From Sporomusaceae bacterium (GTDB taxonomy: Bacteria; Bacillota; Negativicutes; Sporomusales; UBA7701), in NCBI GenBank assembly GCA_031460455.1, contig JAVKTQ010000004.1, positions 124,001 through 188,000 of the forward strand: a stretch of DNA of 64,000 bases. Reading direction: 5' to 3'. The stretch's first letter is position 1, and every line of letters starts with the position of its first letter. The notes below the pieces were generated by a model. That model searched no databases and was not told where the DNA came from. It saw only the letters and a list, made by a program, of their open reading frames with translations. The translations under genes were made by a program, and so were the position numbers. Below, piece by piece: positions 15,196-23,727 of this stretch.

Positions 15196-16398
15196 ATGTC
15201 TTCAGTCGCGTTGGTGTTTGTCACGCTTGCTGTCATTGTTTTTCTGCTGAACCGTAAGGTGAAGATGGGGCTGGCGATGGTGGCCGGGTCGGCGATTATT
15301 TTTTTTGCGACCGGCCCGACGCCGGCCAAGCTTTGGACGGCTGCCGCGGCGACGGCTACCGGACGTGCGACGTGGGAGATCGTCCTGGCGCTGTATTTTG
15401 TGATGTGTCTGGAGTTCCAGCTGCGCACGGGCGGCATTATCGACGGGATGATGGCGGCGGCCCGCCGCCTTTTCCGCAGCGACCGCTTTCTGTTGGTGCT
15501 GATGCCGTCTTTTCTGGGTTTCCTGCCGTCTCTCGGAGGGGCGATATTTTCCGCGCCGCTGGTGGCGAACGCCGCCAAGCCGTTTGGCCTCAGCGCCGAG
15601 AGGAAGACGACGATCAATTACTGGTTCCGCCATGTGTGGGAGTTCACTAATCCGATTTTTACCGGTATGCTGCTGGCGAGCCAGCTGTCGGGCATCCCGC
15701 TGGGCGAGCTTGTTTCGTCGATGCTGTGGGTGACTGCTTTGGCGCTGGCGATCGGCTGGCTGGCGCTGATTTCGCCGCTGAAGGCGGCTGCCGGCTCCAC
15801 CCGCGAGCCCGCGGCCGACGATGGCGCCGGGCGGCGTTATCTGCTGCTGGCGGCCGGGCCGATTATGGCGAACTTCGCGCTGGTGGTGCTGTTCAAGCTG
15901 AGCGCGGCGGTGTCGATGGCGCTGGTGGTGGCGGCGATGGCGCTGATTCTCCGCCAGCGGGCCGCCGATATCGGCGCGATGCTCGCCCACGCTCTGGACG
16001 GGAAGATGTTGTGGGGTGTTGCCGGCATTTTGTTTTTCCAGCATATCCTCAGTTCCTCGGGGGTGATCGGCGATATCACGGTGTTGATGAACAGCCTGGC
16101 GGTGCCGGCGACGGCGGTCATCGGCGTGGTCGCGTTCCTCGGCGGCCTGCTGACAGGGACGTCGCAGGGGTTTGTGGCAATCACTTTTCCGTTTATCGCG
16201 CTGCTGTCGCCCGGCGATCTCGGCCTGGTGACGATTTGCTTCGTGACGGGAACGGCGGGGCATATGCTCTCCCCCGCCCATCTGTGCCTGCTGGTGACGC
16301 TGGATTATTTCCAGGCCGATTTCCTGCGGGCGCTCCGCCCCGTTTTCGCGCTGGAGGCGCTGATGGTGGCGGCGGCGTACGCGGTAACGGCATTATAA
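15196..16398 (+). CDS. DUF401 family integral membrane protein (putative permease)
   Basis: 400 residues with about ten to eleven membrane segments. Family features include the conserved block FLPSLGGAIFSAPLV.NAAKPFGLS and FRHVWEFTNPIFTGMLLASQLSGIP, and a second half with GTSQGFVAITFPFIALL and FVTGTAGHMLSPAHLCLLVT. DUF401 (TIGR00529) proteins are distant relatives of the ion-transporter superfamily; substrate unknown. The ATG follows GGAGG. It is a single gene ending at a bidirectional terminator. Confidence 0.85.
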   Translation: MSSVALVFVTLAVIVFLLNRKVKMGLAMVAGSAIIFFATGPTPAKLWTAAAATATGRATWEIVLALYFVMCLEFQLRTGGIIDGMMAAARRLFRSDRFLLVLMPSFLGFLPSLGGAIFSAPLVANAAKPFGLSAERKTTINYWFRHVWEFTNPIFTGMLLASQLSGIPLGELVSSMLWVTALALAIGWLALISPLKAAAGSTREPAADDGAGRRYLLLAAGPIMANFALVVLFKLSAAVSMALVVAAMALILRQRAADIGAMLAHALDGKMLWGVAGILFFQHILSSSGVIGDITVLMNSLAVPATAVIGVVAFLGGLLTGTSQGFVAITFPFIALLSPGDLGLVTICFVTGTAGHMLSPAHLCLLVTLDYFQADFLRALRPVFALEALMVAAAYAVTAL

Positions 16399-16414
16399 TA
16401 AGAGGCGGCAACGT

Positions 16415-16449
16415 AAAAACGGCCCCCAGGTGGGGCCGTTTTGCATTTT
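16415..16449. terminator. Bidirectional terminator
   Basis: AAAACGGCCCC caggt GGGGCCGTTTT between convergent DUF401 and HD-GYP genes. Confidence 0.88.
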
Positions 16450-17508
16450 TTATCCTTCTTCGATGAGTTCGACGATGCTGATTTCTTCTTTCTGGAGGTC
16501 GAGCATCATGCCGCTGGGGATGCAGACGACGGGTTTTGTCCAGTAGCGGTCGCGGGTGTTGAGGACGATGATTTTCGCCCGCTGGCCGGTGCTGAGGATG
16601 ACGCTGTTGCCGGTAAAGAGTTCGCGCATGTTGTCGAGGAAGGTGAGGCAGACGCCTGTTTCCAGTTTCTGATGCATCTGCTCGGCGATTACTTCGAGGG
16701 CGGCGAGGGGTGTCATACGGCGGCGGTAGGCCCGGTCGGAGGTCATGGCGTTGTAGATGTCGGCGATGGCGATGATCTGCGCGAAGGGGTGGATTTCGTC
16801 GCCGGCGAGTCTGCCGGGGTAGCCGCTGCCGTCCTTACGCTCGTGGTGCTGGAGGACGCCCAGTTTGGTTTCTTCGGCCAGCCGCTGCTCGCCGTGGATG
16901 AGTTTGTAGCCTTCTTGGGGGTGGCGTTTGATGACTTCGAATTCGCGGGGCGAGAGGGTGTCGGGTTTATCGAGCACGGTCAGCGGCACGAACAGTTTGC
17001 CGATGTCGTGGAGGAGGCCGGCGAGGATGAGGTTTTTGAGCTGGGGGCCCTGGTATTTCCGCCAGCGGCCGAGTATGGCGGCGACGATGGCGACGTTGAG
17101 CGAGTGCTGGAAGGTGTGGTCGCTGTGCAGCCTGATTTCGTAGAGGTGGTCGAGGACGCCGACCGTGTCCGCCAGAAGGGTTATCCGCTGGTCGACGAGT
17201 TCTTCCATTTCCAGGAGGGGCACTTCGCGGAAAACGCGGATGTGCTCGAAGGTATGTCTGATGGCGTCTACGGTGCGTACATACTCACCCAGGAAGGCGG
17301 CTGCGGACAGGGAGGCCGGCAAGGCCGCGTCGATGGGCGGTTGGGTCTCGTCGATGAGGATGTGGGGTATCTGCCAGTTGCGGAGGTTGGTTATCTGCCA
17401 CGGCGTGAGCCGCGTGCCCCGCTCCAGCAGCACCACTCCTTCGTCGGAGATGACTTCTTTGTCGACGGTCATGCCCGGGACCAAGTCTTGCACGGCTAGT
17501 TTCTTCAA
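16450..17508 (-). CDS. HD-GYP domain protein with N-terminal DUF3391-like segment
   Basis: 352 residues from TTG 17508, eight bases after AGGAGG. The N-terminus (KKLAVQDLVPGMTVDKEVISDEGVVLLERGTRLT) resembles the segment that precedes many HD-GYP domains. The catalytic domain shows HSLNVAIVAAILG, LLHDIGKLFVP, HPQEGYKLIHG and HHERKDGSGYPGRLAGDEIHPFAQIIAIADIYNAMTSDRAYR; HD and GYP motifs are intact. A c-di-GMP phosphodiesterase is expected, cytoplasmic. Upstream lie three operator-like boxes (17732-17785) that may control it. Confidence 0.88.
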   Translation of the reverse strand: MKKLAVQDLVPGMTVDKEVISDEGVVLLERGTRLTPWQITNLRNWQIPHILIDETQPPIDAALPASLSAAAFLGEYVRTVDAIRHTFEHIRVFREVPLLEMEELVDQRITLLADTVGVLDHLYEIRLHSDHTFQHSLNVAIVAAILGRWRKYQGPQLKNLILAGLLHDIGKLFVPLTVLDKPDTLSPREFEVIKRHPQEGYKLIHGEQRLAEETKLGVLQHHERKDGSGYPGRLAGDEIHPFAQIIAIADIYNAMTSDRAYRRRMTPLAALEVIAEQMHQKLETGVCLTFLDNMRELFTGNSVILSTGQRAKIIVLNTRDRYWTKPVVCIPSGMMLDLQKEEISIVELIEEG

Positions 17509-17701
17509 TTTATGAACCTCCTGGAGTGTATGAGGCGATATAACAAAAACACCGGTTTTTCATCCAGTGCTTTTATTCATCCCCCATGCAGTGCACCGGG
17601 TAATACCCGGGAAAGCCGGCTCGACAAGCGGTTCGGGGAGACATTATGCGTGCCACGCCTCTTGAGCCTGATATGGCATGTTTCTACAAATTTCTACAAA
17701 A

Positions 17702-17785
17702 ATTGTACCTTTTTCATGTAAAAATTACCAGGGACTAAAGTCCTAATTAATTAGGACTTTAGTCCCGTTTACGGGTCTAAAGTCC
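17702..17785 (-). promoter_or_regulatory. Putative HD-GYP promoter with three GGACT-N2-AGTCC operator boxes
   Basis: A 36-bp perfect palindrome at 17731-17766 is made of two interrupted-palindrome boxes GGACTAAAGTCC (17732-17743) and GGACTTTAGTCC (17754-17765). A third near-match, GGTCTAAAGTCC, lies at 17774-17785. Box starts are 22 and 20 bases apart, about two helical turns. On the minus strand a -10-like TACAAT (17702-17707) has only a poor -35 (TGGTAA), as at activated promoters. The regulator is unknown. Confidence 0.7.
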
Positions 17786-17793
17786 TAGTACGG

Positions 17794-17840
17794 GCAAAAA
17801 AAGAACCGGCTTAATGGAAGGGGATATTAAGCCGGTTCTC
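17794..17840 (-). terminator. Terminator of the uronate/TRAP operon
   Basis: Minus strand AGAACCGGCTTAAT / ATTAAGCCGGTTCT followed by seven T. Confidence 0.9.
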
Positions 17841-17878
17841 GATATTCCGGCTCTATGGCCGGCTAGGAAGGGGCAGAA

Positions 17879-18898
17879 TTATTTTTTCTTGTGTTTGGCG
17901 ATTTCGTCAAGCGAGGTTTTGAAGTCGGCGCCGAGTTTGTCGATAGCCGGTTTGGCGGCCGCCTGCCACGCTTTCATGTCTTTGACTTCGGTTACGATGA
18001 CGCCGCCCTTGATGAGTTTGTCGAGGGCTTCTTTCTCGAATTTATTCCAGGCTTCGATCTGGAATTTCTCGGTTTCCCTGGCGCAGTCCTGGAGTAGTTT
18101 CTTGTCTTCGGCGGAGAGCTTATCCCAGGCGACGCGGCTGACCATGAGGACTTCCGGTACGCGCTGGTGGCTGTCGAGGACGTAGTTCTTGACGGCCTGG
18201 AAGTGGTTGGCGGTCAGGTAGCTGGGGGGGTTGTTCTCGGCGCCGTCGATGACGCCGGTCTGGAGGGCGCTGAAGACTTCGCCGTAGGGCATCGGGGTGG
18301 CGCTGGCGCCGAAGGCTTTCATGAGTTCGACGTTGACGGCGTTCTGGATGACGCGGATCTTGAGGCCTTTGAGGTCTTCGGGGTTCTTGACGGGGTTCTT
18401 GGTGTAGAAGCTGCGGGAGCCGGCTTCGTAGTAAGCAAGGCCCATCATGCGGGATTTTTCGAGGTCGGTGAGCATTTTGCGGCCGTAATCGCTGTTGAGG
18501 AAGCGCCATACATGGGCTTGGTCGTCGAAGATGTAGGGCAGGGAGAAGACGCCGAATTGTTTGTTGAATTCGGCCAGGGTGCCGCTGGAGATGCGGGTGA
18601 ATTCGATGGAGCCGAGCTGCACTTGCTGGATGACGGAGTTTTCGTCGCCAAGCTGGGCGGAGTCGAAGACTTTGATCTGGATGCGGCCTTTGGAGCGCTC
18701 GTTGACGAGTTCGGCGAATTTTTTGTCGCCGAGGGTGGTGGGGTAGTCGCCGGGATGGGCTTCGGCGAGCCGGAATGTGTACTTGGGTTTGTTGTCGGCG
18801 GCGGGGGCGGCGTCTTTTTTGCCGCCGCAGCCGGCGACGAGCACACCCATCGCAAGGATGATTGCCAGGCTGACTGCTAACCATTTTTTGCTGTTCAT
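17879..18898 (-). CDS. dctP: TRAP transporter substrate-binding lipoprotein DctP (set 1)
   Basis: 339 residues. Lipoprotein signal: hydrophobic run then LVAGCGG with the lipobox Cys near residue 24. The DctP pattern is complete: FRLAEAHPGDYPTT, LVNERSKGRIQIKVFDSAQLGDE, the ligand-binding Arg region LKGLKIRVIQNAVN, and GEVFSALQTGVIDGAENNPPSY. It captures an organic acid outside the inner membrane for the DctQM permease. It is the last gene of the operon uxuR-like, uxuA, SDR, dctQ, dctM, dctP, so a hexuronate or hexonate ligand is likely. Confidence 0.93.
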   Translation of the reverse strand: MNSKKWLAVSLAIILAMGVLVAGCGGKKDAAPAADNKPKYTFRLAEAHPGDYPTTLGDKKFAELVNERSKGRIQIKVFDSAQLGDENSVIQQVQLGSIEFTRISSGTLAEFNKQFGVFSLPYIFDDQAHVWRFLNSDYGRKMLTDLEKSRMMGLAYYEAGSRSFYTKNPVKNPEDLKGLKIRVIQNAVNVELMKAFGASATPMPYGEVFSALQTGVIDGAENNPPSYLTANHFQAVKNYVLDSHQRVPEVLMVSRVAWDKLSAEDKKLLQDCARETEKFQIEAWNKFEKEALDKLIKGGVIVTEVKDMKAWQAAAKPAIDKLGADFKTSLDEIAKHKKK

Positions 18899-18993
18899 TC
18901 TTTTCCCTCCATGTTTTTATATGGTTGCGTTTCGCTGTACGCGTTATTCCGTGTTCTGCCGCCTCCTCCCGCAGCAATTTCCGTTATTCGACC

Positions 18994-20286
18994 CTATTTG
19001 AACAGGGACGGTAACCACAGGACGGTCTGGGGTATGTAGGTGATGAGGAGCAGGACGACGATCATGGCGTAGAAGAAGGGCAGCATGGCTTTGGTCCCCT
19101 GGGAGATGGTGACGCCGCCGATGGCGCAGCCGATGAAGAGCACGGTGCCGACAGGGGGGGTGAGGAGGCCCATGCCGGAGTTGAAGATGAGCATGAGGCC
19201 GAAGTGTACGGGGTCCATGCCGAAGGAGACGCAGACGGGCAGGAGCACGGGGGTGAGGATGAGGATCATGGGGGCCATGTCCATGGGGCCGCCGAGGATG
19301 AGGAGGAGGATGTTGATGAGCATGAAGATGACGTATTTGTTGTCGGAGACGGTGAGGAACCACTGGGTGATCATGTCGGGCACGCTGAGAAAGGCCATGA
19401 CGTAGCCGAAGGCGGCCGAGGCGGAGATAAGGAAGTAGACCATGAGGACGGTGCGGAGCGTGCGTTTGAGGACGTTCCACATTCTGGAGAGCGGCACTTC
19501 GCGGTAGACGCCGAAGGCGAGGATGAAGGAGTAGACGACGGCAAGGGCGCCCGATTCGGTGGCGGTGAAGACGCCGGAGATGATGCCGCCGAGGATGATG
19601 AAGGCCGGCGACAGGGAGAGCAGCCCGTGGAAGACGATGCCGCCCCACTCGGAGCGGGGTACGGGGTCGCTGGCCGGATAGCCGCGCTTGACGGCCATGA
19701 AGTAGGCGACGGTCATGAGGGAGCCAAGGAGGAGGAAGCCGGGGACGATGCCGCCGAGGAAGAGGCTTTTGATGGAGATGCCGCCGGCGACGACGGAGTA
19801 GAGGACGAGGTTGTGGCTGGGGGGGACGACGACGCCCTGGATGGCGGAGGAGATGGTGAGGCCGACGGCGTAGTCGGCGTCATAGCCTTTTTTCTTCATG
19901 GCCGGGATCATTACCGAGCCGACCGAGGCGGCGTCGGCGCCGGCCGAACCGGAGATGTTGCCGAAGAACATGCAGGCGATGCAGTTGACGAGGGCCAGGC
20001 CGCCGCGAATGCGCCCGACGATGAGGCTGGCGAGGTTGACGAGCCGCTGGGCGAGTCCCCCCTCCCCCATTATCTGGCCGGTGAGGATGAAGAAGGGGAT
20101 GGCCAGCAGGGAGAAGGTTTTGACGCCGTTGATCATCTGTTGCCCGATGGTGGGCAGGGGCACTTCGAGCCAGGTCATGGTGAGGAGCGAGGAGGCGAAG
20201 AGCGCCTGGGCGACGGGGAGTCTGAAGAGGGTAAAGAGGATGAAGCTGCAGCCAAGCAGCCATACGGCGATTTCGTTGATGTCCAT
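18994..20286 (-). CDS. dctM: TRAP transporter large permease DctM (set 1)
   Basis: 430 residues with twelve or so membrane segments; typical TRAP features include PFFILTGQIMGEGGLAQRLV, GRIRGGLALVNCIACMFFGNISGSAGADAASVGS, and STIQGVVVPPSHN-like and MGLLTPPVGTVLF blocks. It is the Na+-coupled transport subunit. The start ATG overlaps the dctQ stop by one base (TAATG), with GGAGG inside dctQ, so coupling is strong. Confidence 0.93.
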   Translation of the reverse strand: MDINEIAVWLLGCSFILFTLFRLPVAQALFASSLLTMTWLEVPLPTIGQQMINGVKTFSLLAIPFFILTGQIMGEGGLAQRLVNLASLIVGRIRGGLALVNCIACMFFGNISGSAGADAASVGSVMIPAMKKKGYDADYAVGLTISSAIQGVVVPPSHNLVLYSVVAGGISIKSLFLGGIVPGFLLLGSLMTVAYFMAVKRGYPASDPVPRSEWGGIVFHGLLSLSPAFIILGGIISGVFTATESGALAVVYSFILAFGVYREVPLSRMWNVLKRTLRTVLMVYFLISASAAFGYVMAFLSVPDMITQWFLTVSDNKYVIFMLINILLLILGGPMDMAPMILILTPVLLPVCVSFGMDPVHFGLMLIFNSGMGLLTPPVGTVLFIGCAIGGVTISQGTKAMLPFFYAMIVVLLLITYIPQTVLWLPSLFK

Positions 20287-20810
20287 TATTGTTTAGCCTC
20301 CGTCTCTTCTACGCCCATTTCGATGTCGGCTCCTTTATGACGCCGCGTGTCGACGCCGAGCATCTGGAGGACCGAGTAGACGCAGACCATGAAGCCGCTG
20401 ACCGGCATTACGGCGTAGACGACGCTGTTGGGCATTTTGGTGGCCGGCAGGGTGGATTCCAGCATGAGGAGGGTGAATTCCCAGCCGTAGATGACGAAGT
20501 ACAGTCCGTAGATGAGGCCCATGATGTCGATCCATTTGTCGATCCACCTGTTGACGCGGGCCGGCAGACGGTCTGTGAGGGCTTCGACGCCCATGTGGAC
20601 GCCTTCGCGGAAGCCGATGGCGATGCCCATGAAGGCAAACCATACGAGGCAGATGAGGATGGCTTCCTCGGACCAGAAGAAGACGAAGTTGAGGAGTTTA
20701 CGGGTCGCTACCTGGACGGCCATGACGATGATGACGCCGAGCAGGGCGAAGATGGCGCAGGTTTCGAACAGGGTGTCGATTTTGATTGCTATGCGCTTTA
20801 ATGCTTCCAT
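20286..20810 (-). CDS. dctQ: TRAP transporter small permease DctQ (set 1)
   Basis: 174 residues with four membrane segments (about 15-38, 48-66, 92-115, 130-152) and the DctQ block FVFFWSEEAILICLVWFAFMGIAIGFREGVHMGVE. It pairs with the DctM encoded immediately downstream. It starts 46 bases after the SDR gene in the same operon. Confidence 0.92.
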   Translation of the reverse strand: MEALKRIAIKIDTLFETCAIFALLGVIIVMAVQVATRKLLNFVFFWSEEAILICLVWFAFMGIAIGFREGVHMGVEALTDRLPARVNRWIDKWIDIMGLIYGLYFVIYGWEFTLLMLESTLPATKMPNSVVYAVMPVSGFMVCVYSVLQMLGVDTRRHKGADIEMGVEETEAKQ

Positions 20811-20856
20811 TGTTGTTTCCCCTCTCCGCGGGGCTACCTTTCGATAGCTTTTCTCT

Positions 20857-21702
20857 CTATACGCCGCCGTAGGCCATGAAGCCGCCGTCGACGGGGACGA
20901 CGATGCCGGTTATGAAGCCTGATACGTCTTCGTCGGCGAGCCAGACGAGGGTCCCGAGGAGTTCTTCCGGCTTGCCGAAGCGGCGCATAGGGGTGTGGGC
21001 GATGACTTTTTCCGCTCTGGGGGTGAGCGAGCCGTCGGGGTTGGTGAGCAGGGTGCGGTTTTGTTCGGTGAGGAAGAAGCCGGGGGCGATGGCGTTTACT
21101 CTGATGCCGGCGTCGGCCATGTGGACGGCCAGCCATTGGGTGAAGTTGCTGACGGCCGCTTTGGCGGCGCTGTAGGCGGGGACTTTGGTGAGCGGGCTGT
21201 AGGCGCTCATGGAGGAGATGTTGATGATGGTGGCGCCTGGCCGGCCGACCATCTGGGCGGCGAAGATCTGGCTGGGGATGAAGGTGCCCATGAAGTTGAG
21301 GCGCATAACGTAGTCGAAGCCTTCGGTGGCCATGTCGAAGAAGGTTCTGACGGCTTCGTCCTTTTTGTCCATGTCGGCGAGTTGGAGGGTTTCTTTGCTG
21401 GTGGTGCCGCGCGGGTCGTTGCCGCCGGCGCCGTTGATGAGGATGTCGCAGGGACCGAGTTCGTTTTGGACGGTGGCGGCCGCTTTGCTGACGCTTTCCC
21501 GGTCGAGGACGTCGCAGGATACGCCGATGGCCGTCCCGCCCGCGCTGACGATGTCGTCGGCGACTTTTTGGGCTTTTTCGGCGCTGCGGCCGAGGATGGC
21601 GACTTTGACGCCGAGGCCGGCGAGTTCGCGGGCCATGGGGGCGCACAGTATCCCGCTGCCCCCGGTGATGACCGCTACTCTTCCTTTTAAGGTGTTGTTC
21701 AT
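20857..21702 (-). CDS. SDR-family D-mannonate / fructuronate oxidoreductase (UxuB-type function)
   Basis: 281 residues from ATG 21702, overlapping the uxuA stop by ATGA. SDR features: [16 protein letters not shown] cofactor loop, NGAGGN, Ser in [17 protein letters not shown], catalytic YSAAK, and ending [17 protein letters not shown]. SDRs of this kind next to uxuA replace the classical UxuB, reducing D-fructuronate to D-mannonate or the reverse. The tight coupling with uxuA and UxuR-like gene supports this. Substrate remains an inference from context. Confidence 0.85.
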   Translation of the reverse strand: MNNTLKGRVAVITGGSGILCAPMARELAGLGVKVAILGRSAEKAQKVADDIVSAGGTAIGVSCDVLDRESVSKAAATVQNELGPCDILINGAGGNDPRGTTSKETLQLADMDKKDEAVRTFFDMATEGFDYVMRLNFMGTFIPSQIFAAQMVGRPGATIINISSMSAYSPLTKVPAYSAAKAAVSNFTQWLAVHMADAGIRVNAIAPGFFLTEQNRTLLTNPDGSLTPRAEKVIAHTPMRRFGKPEELLGTLVWLADEDVSGFITGIVVPVDGGFMAYGGV

Positions 21703-22784
21703 TTTTTGTCCCCCTCGCTCATTTTTTTGATGGCATCCCATAGTCCGTGGAGATATACCGCGCCTAACGCCCTGTCGTAAAGGCCGTAGCCGGGCATCCC
21801 TTCCTCTCCCCAGATCATCCGGCCGTGGTCGGGTCGGATGGGGCCTGTGAAGCCTACGTCGTGGTAGGCTTTCATTACTGCGAACATGTCTACCGAACCG
21901 GTGTCGTCTTTGTGGGCGGTTTCGTAGAATACGCCGGGGCGCTCGATGATGATGTTGCGCACGTGGCCGAAATGGAGGCGGCCCATTGCGCCGAATTGGC
22001 GGACCATGGCGGGGATGTCGTTGTCGCCGTCGGCGCCGAGGGCGCCGCTGCAAAGGGTGAGCCCGTTGGCGGGGCTGTCGACGAGCCCGACGATGCGTTC
22101 GAGGTTGGCTTTGTTTATGACGATGCGCGGCAGGCCGAATACCGGCCAGGGCGGATCGTCGGGATGGATGGCCATTTTGATGCCGCAGGCTTCGGCTGTG
22201 GGGATGATGCCTTCGAGGAAGTATTTGAGGTTGGCGAACAGTTGCTCTTCGTCGACGTCTTTGTAGAGGGCGAAAAGTTTCTTGATGTGGGCGAGCCGCT
22301 CTTTTTCCCAGCCGGGGAATTCGCAGCCGTTGGAGCCCTGCTCCATCTGTTCGACGAGGACTTCCGGCTTGAGGCCGCGAATCCTGTCTTCTTCGTAGAA
22401 GAGCGCGGTTGATCCGTCGGGAAGGACTTTGGCGAGGTCGGTGCGCATCCAGTCGAAGACGGGCATGAAGTTGTAGCAGACTACTTCGAGGCCTGCTCTG
22501 GAGAGGTTCCTGAGGGTGGCGCAGTAGTTTTGTATGTAGCGGTCCCGCGTGGGCAGGCCGAGTTTGATGTCTTCGTGGACGTTGACGCTTTCGACGGTTT
22601 TGAAGGTGAGCCCGGCGGCCTCGATCCCGGTCTTGAGGGCGAGGATGTCTTCATAGGGCCAGATTTCTCCGACGGGGATGTGGTAGATGGCGCTGACGAC
22701 GTTGGTGACGCCCGGTATCTGCCTGATGTGTGCGAGGGGGATGCTGTCGAGTTTTTCTCCGTACCATCTGAATGACATCTGCAT
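21699..22784 (-). CDS. uxuA: Mannonate dehydratase
   Basis: 361 residues. UxuA pattern: [38 protein letters not shown] at the N-terminus, WDWMR-like [51 protein letters not shown], and [16 protein letters not shown] with the metal-binding His and Asp residues. It removes water from D-mannonate to give 2-keto-3-deoxygluconate. Start ATG 22784 follows GGGAGAG. It is second in the operon behind a FadR-type regulator. Confidence 0.95.
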   Translation of the reverse strand: MQMSFRWYGEKLDSIPLAHIRQIPGVTNVVSAIYHIPVGEIWPYEDILALKTGIEAAGLTFKTVESVNVHEDIKLGLPTRDRYIQNYCATLRNLSRAGLEVVCYNFMPVFDWMRTDLAKVLPDGSTALFYEEDRIRGLKPEVLVEQMEQGSNGCEFPGWEKERLAHIKKLFALYKDVDEEQLFANLKYFLEGIIPTAEACGIKMAIHPDDPPWPVFGLPRIVINKANLERIVGLVDSPANGLTLCSGALGADGDNDIPAMVRQFGAMGRLHFGHVRNIIIERPGVFYETAHKDDTGSVDMFAVMKAYHDVGFTGPIRPDHGRMIWGEEGMPGYGLYDRALGAVYLHGLWDAIKKMSEGDKK

Positions 22785-22818
22785 GGTTTCTCTCCCTGTA
22801 GGCTTTCCTTTTTCGTTA

Positions 22819-23523
22819 TCAGGCGTCCGTCGGCGTTGTTTTGCGGGGCAGAAAGAAGTGGCCGTACTCGCCGCGCAGGTATTCGAGGTCGACGACGACT
22901 TTGTTGAGGTGCTGGTCGATCATTTTTTTGGCCAGGGCCGGGTCTTTGTCGCGGATGGCCCGGACGAGTTCTTTGTGCTGGTGGATGAGCTGTTCCCAGT
23001 CGAAGCCGACGGCGAGGTTGAGCATTCTGACGCGGTTGTAATGGGCGTTCATGTGCTGGAGCATCGACCAGGTGCGGGCTTTTTTGCAGCCTTTGAAGAT
23101 GGTGGCGTGCATGTTTTCGTCGAGTTCGAAGAATTTGTGGTAGTTTTTTTCGCTGATGCACAGTTCCTGGAGGGCGATGCAGGATTGAAGCTGGAAGAGG
23201 TCTTCGCCGGAAAAAGCCACGCAGGCTTGTTGGATTACTTCTTTTTCGAGGGTTTCCCGCACGAATTTCGATTCTTCGACTTGGTCGGTGTCGATGAGCG
23301 AGACGTAGGTGCCTTTTTGGGGGTAGATGTCGAGGAGTTTTTCCTGCGCGAGCTTGATAAACGCTTCGCGGACAGGTGTGCGGCTGACATGAAGCCGTTC
23401 GGCGATCTCCTGTTCGGAGATGCTTTGTCCGGGCTGTAGGGTCAGGTTGATGATGTTGGCCTTGAGCAGCCGGTATACGTATTCGCGGGCTGATTCCTGC
23501 TGAAAGCGTTCGATGGCAATCAA
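22819..23523 (-). CDS. GntR/FadR-family transcriptional regulator (UxuR-like)
   Basis: 234 residues from a TTG start. N-terminal winged helix with the GntR signature [41 protein letters not shown] (about 35-75); helical FadR-type C-terminal effector domain (about 85-220) with metal-binding-type His in [11 protein letters not shown] and [10 protein letters not shown]. It is first in the uxuA operon and probably autoregulates through the repeats at 23557-23598. Likely inducer is a hexuronate or hexonate such as mannonate; inferred. Confidence 0.88.
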   Translation of the reverse strand: MIAIERFQQESAREYVYRLLKANIINLTLQPGQSISEQEIAERLHVSRTPVREAFIKLAQEKLLDIYPQKGTYVSLIDTDQVEESKFVRETLEKEVIQQACVAFSGEDLFQLQSCIALQELCISEKNYHKFFELDENMHATIFKGCKKARTWSMLQHMNAHYNRVRMLNLAVGFDWEQLIHQHKELVRAIRDKDPALAKKMIDQHLNKVVVDLEYLRGEYGHFFLPRKTTPTDA

Positions 23524-23556
23524 TTTCCCATATCCCCCTTCCCAGTCTCTAGCAAA

Positions 23557-23605
23557 ATACTACCATACTACCATACTAGTGTAAATAGTATACATTTCAA
23601 TTTTC
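23557..23605 (-). promoter_or_regulatory. Putative UxuR-like operator/promoter with tandem 8-bp repeats
   Basis: Plus strand ATACTACC ATACTACC ATACTAGT in tandem (23557-23580), continuing into an inverted pair ATACTA gtgtaaa TAGTAT (23573-23591). On the minus strand a TTGAAA (-35-like) lies upstream near 23593-23598. Located directly before the regulator start. Confidence 0.6.
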
Positions 23606-23664
23606 TGAAGATATTTCGCATTGTAAAACCGGTTTTTTGGCTGCGTTTGCGCCGGGATGCGATG

Positions 23665-23697
23665 CAAAAAAGACGCGCCTCTGCGGCGCGTCTTTTG
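23665..23697 (-). terminator. Terminator of TRAP set 2
   Basis: Minus strand AAAAGACGCGCC gcaga GGCGCGTCTTTTTT. Confidence 0.9.
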
Positions 23698-23727
23698 ATC
23701 GGATGCGTGTTATGCGGCTTGCTCCGG

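Noticed and set aside
23557-23580. CRISPR-like repeat
   Set aside because: Only three 8-bp units with no spacers; it is an operator or slippage repeat.
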